The notes beneath the pieces are model-generated. The model did not search any database, had not been told where the DNA came from, and saw nothing but the letters and a program-made list of their open reading frames with translations. Below, in pieces: positions 12,414-24,173 of a stretch of DNA of 64,000 nt. The position numbers and the translations under genes are program-made. This stretch comes from Plectrocnemia conspersa (lineage: Eukaryota > Arthropoda > Insecta > Trichoptera > Polycentropodidae): contig VTFK01000114.1 of assembly GCA_009617715.1 (NCBI GenBank), forward strand, positions 310,001-374,000, given 5' to 3'. Each line of letters opens with the position of its first letter. Positions within the stretch are counted from its first letter, which is position 1.

Positions 12414-14252
12414 ATGTGCACTCTGGGTGGTTGGTTGCGCGCGAAGTCCGCTGTGCTTCGTCCTCTGAGACATTCCTCCATATTTCAGGTCATTCGCTGC
12501 TTTATTTTTACCGCTAATATTACTCGACACCTTCATAACCTTGAAAAGCCGATTCCCTTAGTTTTCGCTCAGATATATTCACTAATATTTTTTATGAAAT
12601 AGAATCTTCTATTTTAATAATTTTGTATTTTGTTTTATAGGAAAATGCAAATAACAGAATATTTCATCATCAATCACCAGTAGCACAAAAATGGGAAGAA
12701 AACATGACTTCTTCTCCCAAGGTTAACGATTGGGAAAATCTAATATTGTCCAGATGTATTCCGAACATGACTGTGTTTGGAAAAACTAACGCCCACGGTT
12801 TCAAAGGTATTGTAAAAATGTAAAAATATTTTATGTTTTTTTTATATACTAATTTTCTCATTGTAGCTGAAACAAGTTTTCTACAGCCAGAAAAATGTCA
12901 ATTTTACAAGGTAAATGAAAGAAACTAAAGACTGCTATACAAATTTACATTATACTAAAAAAGTTTTAAAAAAATAGGTAACTGAAATTCTCAATGGGAA
13001 CGAACAAAACAATTTGTTAAATAGTGCTGTATTACGTTGCACAAACGAAGGATCATCAAATACACCGAGCGATAGTCAACAAGGTCCAACCGAAGAACAG
13101 CTGAATGCTGTTTTCGAAAAGTTATCAACAACGGTCTATATTTATATTAAATTCATCATATACTATTTATTCATCAATATAATCTATTATATATTTTGTT
13201 TTATAGTTACCACAATTGTTTTTCCAATCACATGATTATTCTATGTATAATCCAAATTTAGTTTTCATAAATAATATCAAAGGGATTAAAACAGAGTGAG
13301 TAGTAAAAATTGTAAAAACTGTTGTGATTTATATTAAAATGATCTATTAATTGTTTTTTTTTTATAGAGGTTTACCAAATTATGTAAAACAAGTTGCGAT
13401 TTTGCGTGCAGTTGGTCATTTTAAATTTGGTTATATTAAATTTGAAATTATTAAAATAACCAAAAGAGAGAAAGATGCATCGGTTATGTAAATAATTTTT
13501 CACAATCATTTGCCATGCAACTATATACCGTTGATAAATGATTATTGTGATTCTGTAATGGGAGCAAAATTATCGATTCAAATGCAGATCTGTTTTTTTT
13601 TAATACTACGATATTTACTATTAATATTGCTTTTAAAAATTAACATTTTCTACCAACATTCCAATCTCAATATTTACGATTGCATTATGATTATTTGAAG
13701 AAAAAAAATAATGTGTATTAAAATAAGATAAAACTTACTTATCTTTATTATTTCATTTAGAATCGGTTATTGTTAATTATCATTGTATAATTATGTAAAT
13801 TATCAGAAATATCGTTGCATGGCAGTCAAGTATGTAAGGTTACATTATTATTACATTATTTTAAAACATTTTAGTGTAAGATGGCGTATTCGTGGCATCA
13901 GTAGTTTTAGAGCTCTAGTTTTGGTTTGGAAATATAGATTATGGCGATTGAGGGAAAACTTGAGTGAAAAAGAAACGTATGTTTTTTTTTATCAATTTAC
14001 CTAAGATGAACAACCTTTTTTTATTATTTATTATTCTTTCAGGTGGTATGACGGTTTATCAACATTTTATGTCGGTTCTGATGGTCTAATAATAAAACAC
14101 GTTGCTGATAAGGTAAAGCCAAATAAATATTATTAAACAATATCATTTCGTTTTAATGTATGTTAAAATTATATTTTTAGATGATGCCGGATGAAGAAAA
14201 TATAGTAGATGAAATTTTACCAAAGGGATCCATAGCTCCAAAGCTGGCATAA
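12414..14252 (+). CDS. C6orf136-like (DUF2358) protein
   Basis: Nine exons: 12414-12488, 12641-12806, 12867-12910, 12978-13133, 13207-13295, 13368-13487, 13875-13976, 14043-14112, 14181-14252; 297 residues and all phases agree. The N-terminus MCTLGGWLRAKSAVLRPLRH is rich in basic residues without acids, as in a mitochondrial targeting peptide. The middle (PQLFFQSHDYSMYNPNLVFI) and the later VRWRIRGISSF, LSEKETWYDGLSTFYVGSDG and IKHVADKMMPDEE follow the pattern of the DUF2358 domain of human C6orf136: WRVRG, then a diverged YDAYSTFYL-like block, then HRLDKLMP. The molecular function of the family is not established. The TRIM-like element ends 312 bases upstream of the start codon, so it may lie in or near the promoter. 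An in-frame GTG at 12384 was rejected in favour of the ATG at 12414. Confidence 0.82.
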
Positions 14253-16063
14253 CTCCAGATAGGATAGTCAACTGACAGATTATTATCTTGCTTTCGACCT
14301 TCATTTCAGTACAATATCACATATACCACTAATAAACACTAAGCTGTTAAATAATCAATAATCAACATCAAGTGATTGTTGTTTCGATACTATGTTTTGC
14401 AACTGTCATAATCAAATGTTATTTTTTTTTAGTATAAAGAATATTTTTTAAATGGTTTGTTTGAACTTTAGTAGGAAGCTTATATACATATCTGTAATGT
14501 GAAGCAAATGGTGTCGCTTAGTGAATGTATTGAAATTAATTTATTTAATTCAATAAATTGTTTTTAAAAATTCGACGGTCTTTATTTATGATTATTATAA
14601 CACAAGCTATGATTACGAGTATTGAGTATTATAGATAATGAATATGATATTTATATTGTTATTAAAATATTTGTATTTATTAATGTCATTAAAAACAAAT
14701 TTATTAATCAAGTATAATGCAAGCATCAATAAAATCATTAATGAATTAATAATGTACATATTTTCTAATAATGAAATATGACGTTTAGAATCAATATCAA
14801 ATGTATTACATTAAGTTTCGAATAAAATTTATTATTTTATATTGCTAGTTTCCATTAATTTTTAATAGATATATATTTTTTATATATTAAATTTAAGTAG
14901 TATTATATTATTATTTTAGCTCTAGATTTAGATGTATCTTATTTAAATATTACGTAAATGTCTTAATAAGAAAATCAAACTCCATCAAGTAATGAACAAG
15001 CATATGACCAAAAGCAGTATAGAGGGGAATTAGTAATACAAATCTTAAATTTAAATCTGGCACTTGGAAAATACCACGGATGTGGAGCCGGAGTCGTAAA
15101 AAATCGACCGTCTTTTACTCCTTTTTATAATTATTTTTAACGCATTGAGTGGACTTAAGAGCGTTCATTTTTCGCACTTAAAATAGTCAAATCTGATTTA
15201 AGGGCTTCAAATTCAGTTTAAATCACAAATGGAAAAGATTAAATTTCGATCTAGTATTATTAAAGATTTTAGGTTAGATTTAGTCGACCAGGCAAAATAA
15301 AACATAATGAAACAAGCATTTTCCTTGCAAGTATAATTATTAAATTTTAATGTATCGTTTTATTTAATATATGTATTTATTAATTATCACTCGATAACGA
15401 GCATTTCCACTATGAGGGTGCCGGCACTATTTTATTGCTTTTGACGTGAATTTTTGACTTCTGAGAAATGATAATTGTTTTTTTGCGTTCTCATATTGTT
15501 TGTCTCAAATTTGGTTTAGATATGCTTCGTTTGATTCTCGCTTATTTAAGTCGTAATTTTGATATTAATTTTTTTCAACATAAAATCGTTATCAAAATTT
15601 AAAGGAAATACTAAAAAAAAAAAATATATTGGTTGAAAATACAGTGGATAAGATTTTTTAGAAATGGACCTTGTAAAATGTAAAGATATCTTTAGGTAAT
15701 GAAAATAATTTTCACTAATTAAAGTTGTCTTTAATATTTTGGGATCTATAGCCCAAAAGAAGCTAAAAAATCAGTGAAGTAAGATTATTTATAAAGGAAA
15801 AATAAAAATATATTATGGATTTGCTACAATTAAAACAGAATAAAGCAATTCTGTTGTAGAAAAATAAATACATTATTTATCTTATCTTTGTGACAAACGT
15901 GCAAAATTGTTATTATAAAATTCAATGTTTTAAAAATTGATGTTATTAAAATTATTGTAGCAATACGTAAAATTTATTATAATTCATTACTGTTTAAATT
16001 TATTTTTGTATTACGACCAAGTAGATACATTTACATTGGAACTTAATTAAGTACATTTTTAAT
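14253..16063. other. Intergenic spacer between convergent genes, with repeat fragments
   Basis: AT-rich DNA between the ends of the C6orf136-like gene (+) and the TMEM145-like gene (-). At about 15075-15120 there is one end of the GTGGAGxCGGAGTCG repeat, which is seen in full at 43476-43917. At about 15388-15540 there is one arm of the hairpin MITE family. The rest shows no coding or structural signal. Confidence 0.6.
15388..15540. repeat. Half copy of the hairpin MITE family
   Basis: It carries CTATTTTATTGCTTTTGACG, the TTCTGAGAAATGATAATTG block and the outer arm GGTTTAGATATGCTTCGTTT. These match the right arm of the copies at 58-245, 28480-28670 and 45968-46215. The left arm is missing. 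Confidence 0.65.
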
Positions 16064-19000
16064 TTATTTGTTTTGTGGATCATCCTTTTGTGCGGCTGAA
16101 AACAAAGCTAATGTAGTATCGTCCAATTTTTCCTCTGATTGTTGAAATATATTCAAGCTTCCTCCACTAGGCGAATCATCGCTGACAATTATTGATTCAG
16201 TTTCTTTACTTAAAGAATCATCTCTTTCCAAAATTTTATTCTCGTCCTTTTTTGGCAACTGAGGCAAAGGAAATGTACCTACAAAATTGCAATTATTAGA
16301 TCTCTAATACAATATAAACAACTATAAGACTTCCTACCTACAACACCTTGCAAGTTATAATTTTCATTGCCGTTTTTCAACGGCTTAATAATTTTCTTCT
16401 TCTTGTCCGGCATTTGACTTTTAGCTAACGACCACGAAGGCGGTGCAACATTGAACGATTCCCTTTTTATCGGTTCCAAGAGGCCTCTCTTGGGTCTGTT
16501 CGCCTCGACCAGAAATGGATTGTTTATATCTCTTATGTAATTGGGATCATTTTTATATGAATATTCTTCTGAATCTATATTACTTTCTATCTGAGTAATT
16601 TCATCATTTTGACACACCTTATCCGAATTACTTTCAGACGAATTTTCATCTGATCCTTTCAAGTTTTGCGGTATAAAACGATTCTCTAAACTACCCAATC
16701 GATTATCGTCGTTCCGATTCGCCAGTTTATCACTTGTACCACTTTCAGTGCTGTGCTGAGTCGAAATGGATAATTTTGGTCCGATATTATTTATCGTCAA
16801 TAGATCAATATTGTGATTGCTGATTTGACTTATTGCCGATTCTTTTGATCTAAAGTCATTGTTTGGGTATGAACCCATTAAATGGAAAGGTGGTGCTGTC
16901 GGCAATTGATGATGTATTCCCCCAATCAATTCCTCGGTCCTTCTATAAATTATTTATAAAAATGTAATTGAATTACTTAAATTAAATATTAAGTATTTTA
17001 AAACAACAAAAATTGAGAATACAATTTTAGAATACTGTTCAGAATTCACAGTCGGTAGGCAGCATTTAACAAAACCGTTTCATTAGTCTGCTTTTGTCAT
17101 ACACTTTGAAACTGTGTCATTGTTTTGCTGATACTCACAACATATGGACGTATTTTTACTAGTACTAATAACGAATTTCTTAAAAAATGAGCGATACTTG
17201 CGCCAATCAATGTATAATTCACTGAATTCAATTTATGGATATAAGGGATGATGTCAGTTTTAGCACGTAAATTTACTCAATTAACGAAGGAAAAGCTTCC
17301 AGTCATTAAGTTGAGTTCTTAAATTTTCTGTATTTTTTGAACTAATCCTTAAGGTTGGTAGCCCTATAATTCTGCCGACGAATTTAAATCCATCGAAACT
17401 GTACTGTTCGATTGAGTCAACGATCATGAATGGTACACTTAAAGATGAGAATATGTTTATTTCCAAGCCTAGTTGTTTCTCAGCTATTTGCCTTCAATTC
17501 ACATTGACCATATTTAATCTTATGTAAAGAATTCATGTAAATATAATTACCTAGTCAGAGGAATTATCACTGAAGGATGCAATCCCAAATTATTTCCATT
17601 TGCTGTCATATATATGTTGTGTCCAAAGTTGTCCATTGTAGAATTGCCGGCGACGATACCAGCTACTTCCATTACGCCAATTTGTGTTGTGCGGACATGA
17701 TAAGGAAAATTCTTATTTGCGAATATCGGTAGTGTAAGTAACTGTAATTGTACAGAATAGTAACAAAGATTGCGTATTTGTTTTTTTTTTTATTATAAAA
17801 AATGAATTAGTATACATACCAGAAAAGTTATATGTCCACAGAATGTTATCAATAGTAGAACTGCTATTACAACACTTTCCCGTACCCACTTATCTATGTA
17901 ATTATTGGCCGTCAATATAAATAGAGGTCCAGCGTAAAACCACATTGTTCCACACAAAGAGAAAGGATAGTAAAACACCCCCTAAAATTAAGATATGAAA
18001 GAGATTTTTTTTAGTAGACTTTTTGTAAAGAGAATATTTGTATCTTCAAAAGGTCTGATATTTAAAGACATTATTATATTATTAATACTTTTTCTTAGTT
18101 ACCTTCTCGGGGTATTTTTTTATGGTAAATATAAGGGCGTAGACAAACATGAACCAACCACATATTCTTAGAACGATTAAACAATATCCGACTGGGCTTT
18201 CATACAAATACAAGACTTCGCCAGGATCAAATTCCTGCAATGGAAAATAATTTATTAACATATCATTATATAAAAATGAAGATTAGGATCAATATCAGAC
18301 ATGTCACATATACTTTTATCAGCACATCGAATAAAAAATCATGAAATGGAAATTTCATTTTGGACATGTCTTAATTTGTGTCTGAGAACAAACCTATTCT
18401 TATTTGATTTTATTATTCCGATAAAACTAAAATAAACAATAATCGAGATAACAACCAGTGGTATCATGGAAACAATCAAACTCTATAAAGTAATGGCTGA
18501 TCACATGGCCTCTGATTGGTTGTTTTTATTTATTTAACATTAATTATGACACATCTGCATTTGAAATTTAAAACGGGTTTTAAAATATAATGATAAATTT
18601 GTTTGATATTGTCCTATACTTTTTTATCATAATTTATATTACCTTTGCTTGATAAATAAACAAAGACGTGTATGTAATTGTATAAGTACACACGAAAACG
18701 GTGAGTTTCACGGTGAACGCCACTTTCAAACGTGCTCTTGTTATAGTGTATCCTTTTGCCATAAGCACCAGCAGTAATAAATATTGTATTTCTGATGCTC
18801 CACAAAGCAACTGACCTAAATGTATAATATTTAATATTTAAATTAAATTATTTCAGTCTTATATAATAATTACTCCTACCAAAAGTTTTTGTAGTATTTG
18901 CTCCAACACCGTTAACCGCATATTTCACATATGAAAGACTCTGTAAGAGGATACCGCCTAGCTGAAAGCATACTGACGAAACAAATAATTTGTACGTGGT

Positions 19001-21067
19001 GTGTAACATTTGTCGCGTCTTTAATTCAACGCTGCATAACACAATTGCCATCATCATTAGTACGTATGCGAAACAGAACGCCATCAGTATCGGAAGAACA
19101 TCTGTAAAACACAAAAACTTTGGATTGTGGAGTATATTTTTACATAATAATGTTTTAATGATGCATATGCAGTTTCAAATTGTACTGTGGTTATCTAGGA
19201 TATGCTTCTAATAAATCTGTCACTCTGAATCAGTGATTTCTGACTGTTTTTTTAAAGAACAACTTTTTCAACTTGCTTTGAAGTAATATATCAGTATTTT
19301 GCTTAAGGCACTAGTAGATATTAATTAGGCATTTTTCATGGACATACAAATATAAATTTTCTAATAAGGAATAGCTTGATAACAATCTTCAATGTCATTA
19401 ACAAAATTTAATATATGTTCAAAATTTGATTTTTTGGTGGTTCATGTATTAAAATTAGTCAACCAAAGTATTTGAAATATTTGCGATTATAATCGGCATT
19501 TTTAGTTGAACTATGTCCCTGTTTTTTTCAAAAAGAAAAGTACAATGACATCACAGAAAAACATCTAATTAAAGTTTTAAAATTTACAAGTGGTCTTTAA
19601 AGGGTTTTTTTTTTGAACGCAGATCTAGGTTTAAGATTATAATCGGCATTAGTTGAACTATGTTTTTTTTTTGTGAACATCTGTTAAATTTACGGTCTTT
19701 AAAATAAATAACATCACAAAATAATTGTATATACTAACAAAATTCATCAGCAGAAAAATGTTCATGCCAGTAGTCGCCTGGTGGTCCATTAGTCATTAAG
19801 AATTTGTACTTTACGTCTAAACCCTGAAAGTTATTATGTATTAATTTAAAACATCCTTGAAAATATGGAGTACCACAATTTAATATATGTATAAATACCT
19901 TATTCTCGTTACAATTACTAATGGCAATGAACCACCATCGTTCTCTCACTGAACGGAACCTCCGCATGTTATGACACGTGACGATATATTTGGTTTTCCT
20001 CTTCCCTGTTGTTAATATGTTATAAGGCGGTCGCGGAGGACTCGGATTGAACTTTTTAATTTTACCTCTATCGTATCTGTGTATATCGCGTTTGAATACA
20101 TTTGACTTTATCTTTTTGATTATGTTGTTCTGCGATGTAAAAAGTGTTTCAACGTCTTTCAAGTTGCTTAAAATATCCGAATCGTTTAAGTTTCGCTCAA
20201 GCTGTGCACCAATGGTTGGCAATATATCTTCAAATACTTCAAAATCTTTTTCTATTGATTCGGTAACGTTCGTACTTGAGTCATCATACGTGTAATTGAA
20301 CATCGATGATGAAAGGCTTATAGATGCATCAGTGGATAATGTGTTTATTAAGAATTGATCGTAATATGTAGGATCTTGTGTGAAGCCTGAGTTGAACGAA
20401 GGTTTTGTGTTATTTATATCATATTTTTTAGAAGCATTTGCAGCATTGTGATGTTGAACAGCTTTCTGAGTTGAACTGTAAAATATAATATTTTACAATA
20501 ATACTATATATTAATATACAATAATACAAAATCTAATGAATAGTATAGAATACTTAGTTATATTTTGAGTGCTATCGTCGACTGCTTTCAAAACACATCC
20601 TGAAAAGTCGTTCTCTGGATACCACGTAGAAAGAGGTATAATTTGATTTTGTCCTAATTTATTTAGCACTTCTTCTCTTTCGTTACAGTTCTATAAATTC
20701 ATGCATTCAATTTATCATTTACAATATATTATTTCAAATTTTTTATACCTTGTTGCTGTGATATATACTCGGCCATTGCGTTTCATCGTCGTAGTACAAC
20801 AGAAGATTAGGTACGCCTAGTTCATGGTTAAATTCAATGTGGTATTCAAATTGTCCATCATAAGACAAAAAACAAAACCTCGATAAGAATGCCCAGTTCT
20901 AGAAAAATGTGAAGTTAAAATTTGCGAATGAATCATATATTTTTTATGAATGTAAATACCCGCGATGTTTTTATATGACCTTCCACCCATTTTGCATTAG
21001 AACATCTTAGTAAATAACACAATGTTAAGCATATATATAATATTACTGCGTTTATATTACTTTTCAT
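16064..21067 (-). CDS. Tmem145: TMEM145-like seven-membrane-segment protein
   Basis: Twelve exons in transcript order: 21067-20960, 20898-20749, 20690-20554, 20475-19899, 19823-19739, 19101-18880, 18815-18643, 18234-18103, 17981-17820, 17741-17551, 16942-16338, 16278-16064; 918 residues and all phases agree. MKSNINAVILYICLTLCYLL is a signal peptide. The luminal N-domain carries RSVRERWWFIAISNC, LMTNGPP and HFSADEF. Seven hydrophobic segments follow, with QMLHTTYKLF, DPGEVLYLYESPVGY and NKNFPYHVRT. These are hallmarks of the GPR180/TMEM145 family, and ANKNFPYHVRT favours TMEM145. Family roles are poorly defined; related TMEM145 proteins are membrane glycoproteins. The protein is long for the family: exon 4 adds about 130 polar residues inside the N-domain, and the last two exons add a roughly 270-residue charged disordered tail. 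Confidence 0.88.
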
Positions 21068-22334
21068 TTTATATCAAAGGATAATTTGTTGATGTGATGG
21101 AGCAAAGATTAATATTCAAGTAAAATGAATGTAAAATGAAGGAATGAAGTAAAAATGATGTATTTTCCGGTAAATAGACATTCAGAGTTGTAAATGAATT
21201 ACTTGATACTGTGTTGATAAATTAAATAGTGGTGCGTTACTATGACAATCGATTTTCAAAACATACTTTAAGAAAAAAAAGCTAACCTAACAGTTAACAT
21301 ATCATAATTTTTATTGATTAGGTATCATTAATGTAGATATTTTTATTTTGTAATTTCAGTTTCATAATAGTAATGAAATACAATTTTTAAATAAATATGT
21401 AAGTTAAATCTGGTTGTATAATTTGTTGCAAAAAGTTGCGAGTACTCATCCAGTAACAAGCTACATAAAATAAGTTATAAGACAAATTTTGTAACATATT
21501 ATATAACAATGTTACAAAATTTGTCTTAGATATAGTTTGAAGATTCATATTTTGTAACGAAGAAATTTTGTTCTCATAACTTTAGCTACTGATCATCACA
21601 GTAAATTGCCCACTCACAAGTCACGAGTCATTATAATAGGTGTATTAGAGGTGCTACTGGGTGGGGGCTATTCATAATTCATTCTCAAAAAAAAAATTAT
21701 TTGTTTCAAAACGTGTGTAATATTAGCAAATATTTCTTGAAACGAGATTAGTTTGTACTATAGAAGGGTTTGTCCTTTTTCGGTTTATGACATCAGAGAA
21801 CGGTTTATGAAATTTCCTCGTACGTAAATTTCTAGTTCTTGCCGGCATAGTCTGTACACCTACTTTTTTCCAAGAATGATGTAATGAAGTGGGCGAAATT
21901 AAATTTTTAATGTGTACATATTTTTTAGCGTAAATTTTGATTGTTATTTATGTACATTATTTAATTCTACAGGGTGGGGGCCATTTCCTCTGTTCCCCCT
22001 CCCCATTGGATCCACCAGTGAGTATGTGGTATATACATACATATTAAATTAATATTATATAAAAAATAAAGGTTATCGAAATAGAATAATATGGATTATT
22101 TAAATTTAAAAATACTCATTTTTTGGATGAACGATAATTTTATTTTTCAATAATTTGGAAACCAAAATAAGGGCATTCTTAAGCTTACAACTTTCAAAGT
22201 GTATCTATAACCTATAATACACACAGAAAAAACATTAATGGTAATCCATTAAAGTTAAACTTCTATCTTCATTTTAATAAAATAATGTTTAAAAATTGGG
22301 ATTGTTGTCCCAAAATCCCATAGGGATATTTTTT

Positions 22335-22445
22335 CTAGTAGAAATATATATGTACTGGTGAAAATGTATTTGGTATTCACTAGTGAAAATATACCTTCAC
22401 AAAAAAATACACACTCACTGTAATATTTATACATCAGTTAACAAA
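22335..22445. repeat. Fragment of the dispersed repeat tail
   Basis: It matches the tail of copies A and B: TTTCTAGTAGAAATATATAT, then TTCACTAGTGAAAATATACC, then AAAAAATACACACTCACTGT. No hairpin portion is adjacent. Confidence 0.65.
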
Positions 22446-22631
22446 CTTAGGCAAATAAATTTTAATGAACCCTTAGACGTTCTTGCTACGAAAAAATCTA
22501 GTAAAAAAATTGGTAAATAAAATATATTCATGCAATCTTTTAATCATGACATATTATATTTAATAATAACATCTTAAGTGCTTTAGTATTTTTTTTATTA
22601 TTATTACTAATACTATCATTATTATATTATT

Positions 22632-23110
22632 TTATGTCTTTTTTATTATTTCAATTAACACTTCCATTCTGTTTTCCTCTACTGGTACATTAGGTGGTTT
22701 GAAGGGCCTCACTACACCTAAATCTGGTCCTGGGTCCACAAGCCATCCGTTGCTTGTCCGCGAAACATTAATAAATAAAGCGGAATGTTCGCCAGTGTAA
22801 TAGTAACAAATCGCAGCATTCTTGAATTGGGATCTATAATTTGGAATCTCCGAGTAAATAAATACTCCCTATTAATCTAAGAAGTTCAGAAATGATTCTT
22901 GTGATATCTTTATATGAATATATATAGTTGCAGAAAGTTGTATGTCGCTAAGCATTTATTCAAACTACTTAAGGGTGCTGTCGACAATCCAACTATTCTC
23001 AATTCCAGTTTTGGGTTCAAGAATGTCTTTGAATTATGATTCCGTCTTCTTCTGATGTCAGTTAGAGCCAAGGCGTCCAAGCTAGTCAATTTGTCTATGA
23101 CCGTAGCCAT
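22632..23110 (-). pseudogene. Unrecognised, probably decayed reading frame
   Basis: Two open segments lie on the - strand. One begins with ATG at 23110 (MATVIDKLTSLDALALTDIR and onward, ending near 22910). The other, 22868-22632, follows an AG that could be an acceptor and reads GVFIYSEIPNYRSQF, then CYYYTGEHSALFINVSRTSN, then WLVDPGPDLGVV, to a TAA. Amino-acid usage in the second looks like genuine protein, unlike the AT-rich junk around it. Between them another frame reads ITRIISELLRLIG, which suggests frameshifts rather than a clean intron. I do not recognise the family. It may be a degenerate single-copy gene or a fragment of a mobile element. Confidence 0.35.
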
Positions 23111-24133
23111 TCAGCTCCTTAATACTCTGGCATTGCACATTGATCTATGTAATGTCAGCTACAAAGAGCTGGTTTGATTCGTATTATCTGATTTTAATAT
23201 TTTTTCTTCTATTTACTATTATTTTTTATCATCGTGACGCATCGAGTCATAGATTAATGTTTCGGATATAAGTCAATGCATCCCAGATGTGATAGTCTTT
23301 ACTCAATAATAGTAAATAAAAAAATATATTTAGTCATATATTGCTCATTTGACATAGGCAATCCCAATTTAATAATGCAAGTAATGATTTTATGATTTAT
23401 ATTATGTATCGTATTTATTTAAGTGATTCATGCATGTGTCATAATGAATAGTTGGAGTAGTAAAACATAATTTAAATATCATATATTTATTGTGAGTTAT
23501 TTTAAACAAAATTTGAATATTGAATAGAATAAACATATCTATGTAAATATAATTCGATATAAATAACTCAACATATTTGCTATGCATATAAATATAATGG
23601 AAATCTCTCGATGTAAAATATTTTATGCTGTTTGAAAATAATATTAAAATAGAAAGCCCGACATTGAGCCGTAAAATATTTTCAAATCGTGGAATATACA
23701 TAGAGAACTAGCATTTCTATGTTAAAAATAATACGCTAACAAACTAAACATACATCAAACCTCGCACATAGTATTCGTAAAAAATGCATCATATATGATA
23801 ATAAAGGAATATATTAATACGCATCATATTTATAAACGTTTCCGACAATAACAAATTATGTGTATTAAAAATAAAATCTAATCTTCAACATTTAGAATGT
23901 TCGAAACATAAAGCAGTGCAAAAGAGCTAAGAAAAGAAAACACGTGTAGAATGTTGTCTTAACCCATTTTTAAAAATATATAATTTTATTAGATATTGTA
24001 TAACGTCGAAAAAATATTTTTTCGCATATATTTTGAAATAAACAAATTTTTCATATATGCCATATACATCATAATAACAGTAAAATGGAATATTTACAAA
24101 ATCCATTATCTACAGCAGTCCCATATTTTTTTT

Positions 24134-24157
24134 TATATATATATATATATATATATT
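24134..24157. repeat. TA dinucleotide microsatellite
   Basis: A run of alternating T and A just downstream of the SNX6 stop codon. Confidence 0.9.
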
Positions 24158-24173
24158 TATATCTTCGGATTCA

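Larger units (their letters stand above)
21068..24173. other. Intergenic region between TMEM145-like and SNX6
   Basis: Mostly AT-rich. It includes a 22335-22445 fragment of the dispersed repeat (a TTCACTAGTGAAAATATACC-like block) and a short GC-richer part with a decayed or unrecognised reading frame at 22632-23110. About 23.2-24.1 kb is very AT-rich with no signal beyond a TA microsatellite at 24134-24157. Confidence 0.55.

Noticed and set aside
16064..21067. Assignment as GPR180
   Set aside because: ANKNFPYHVRT after the last membrane segment and the length fit TMEM145 better, though the two are related.
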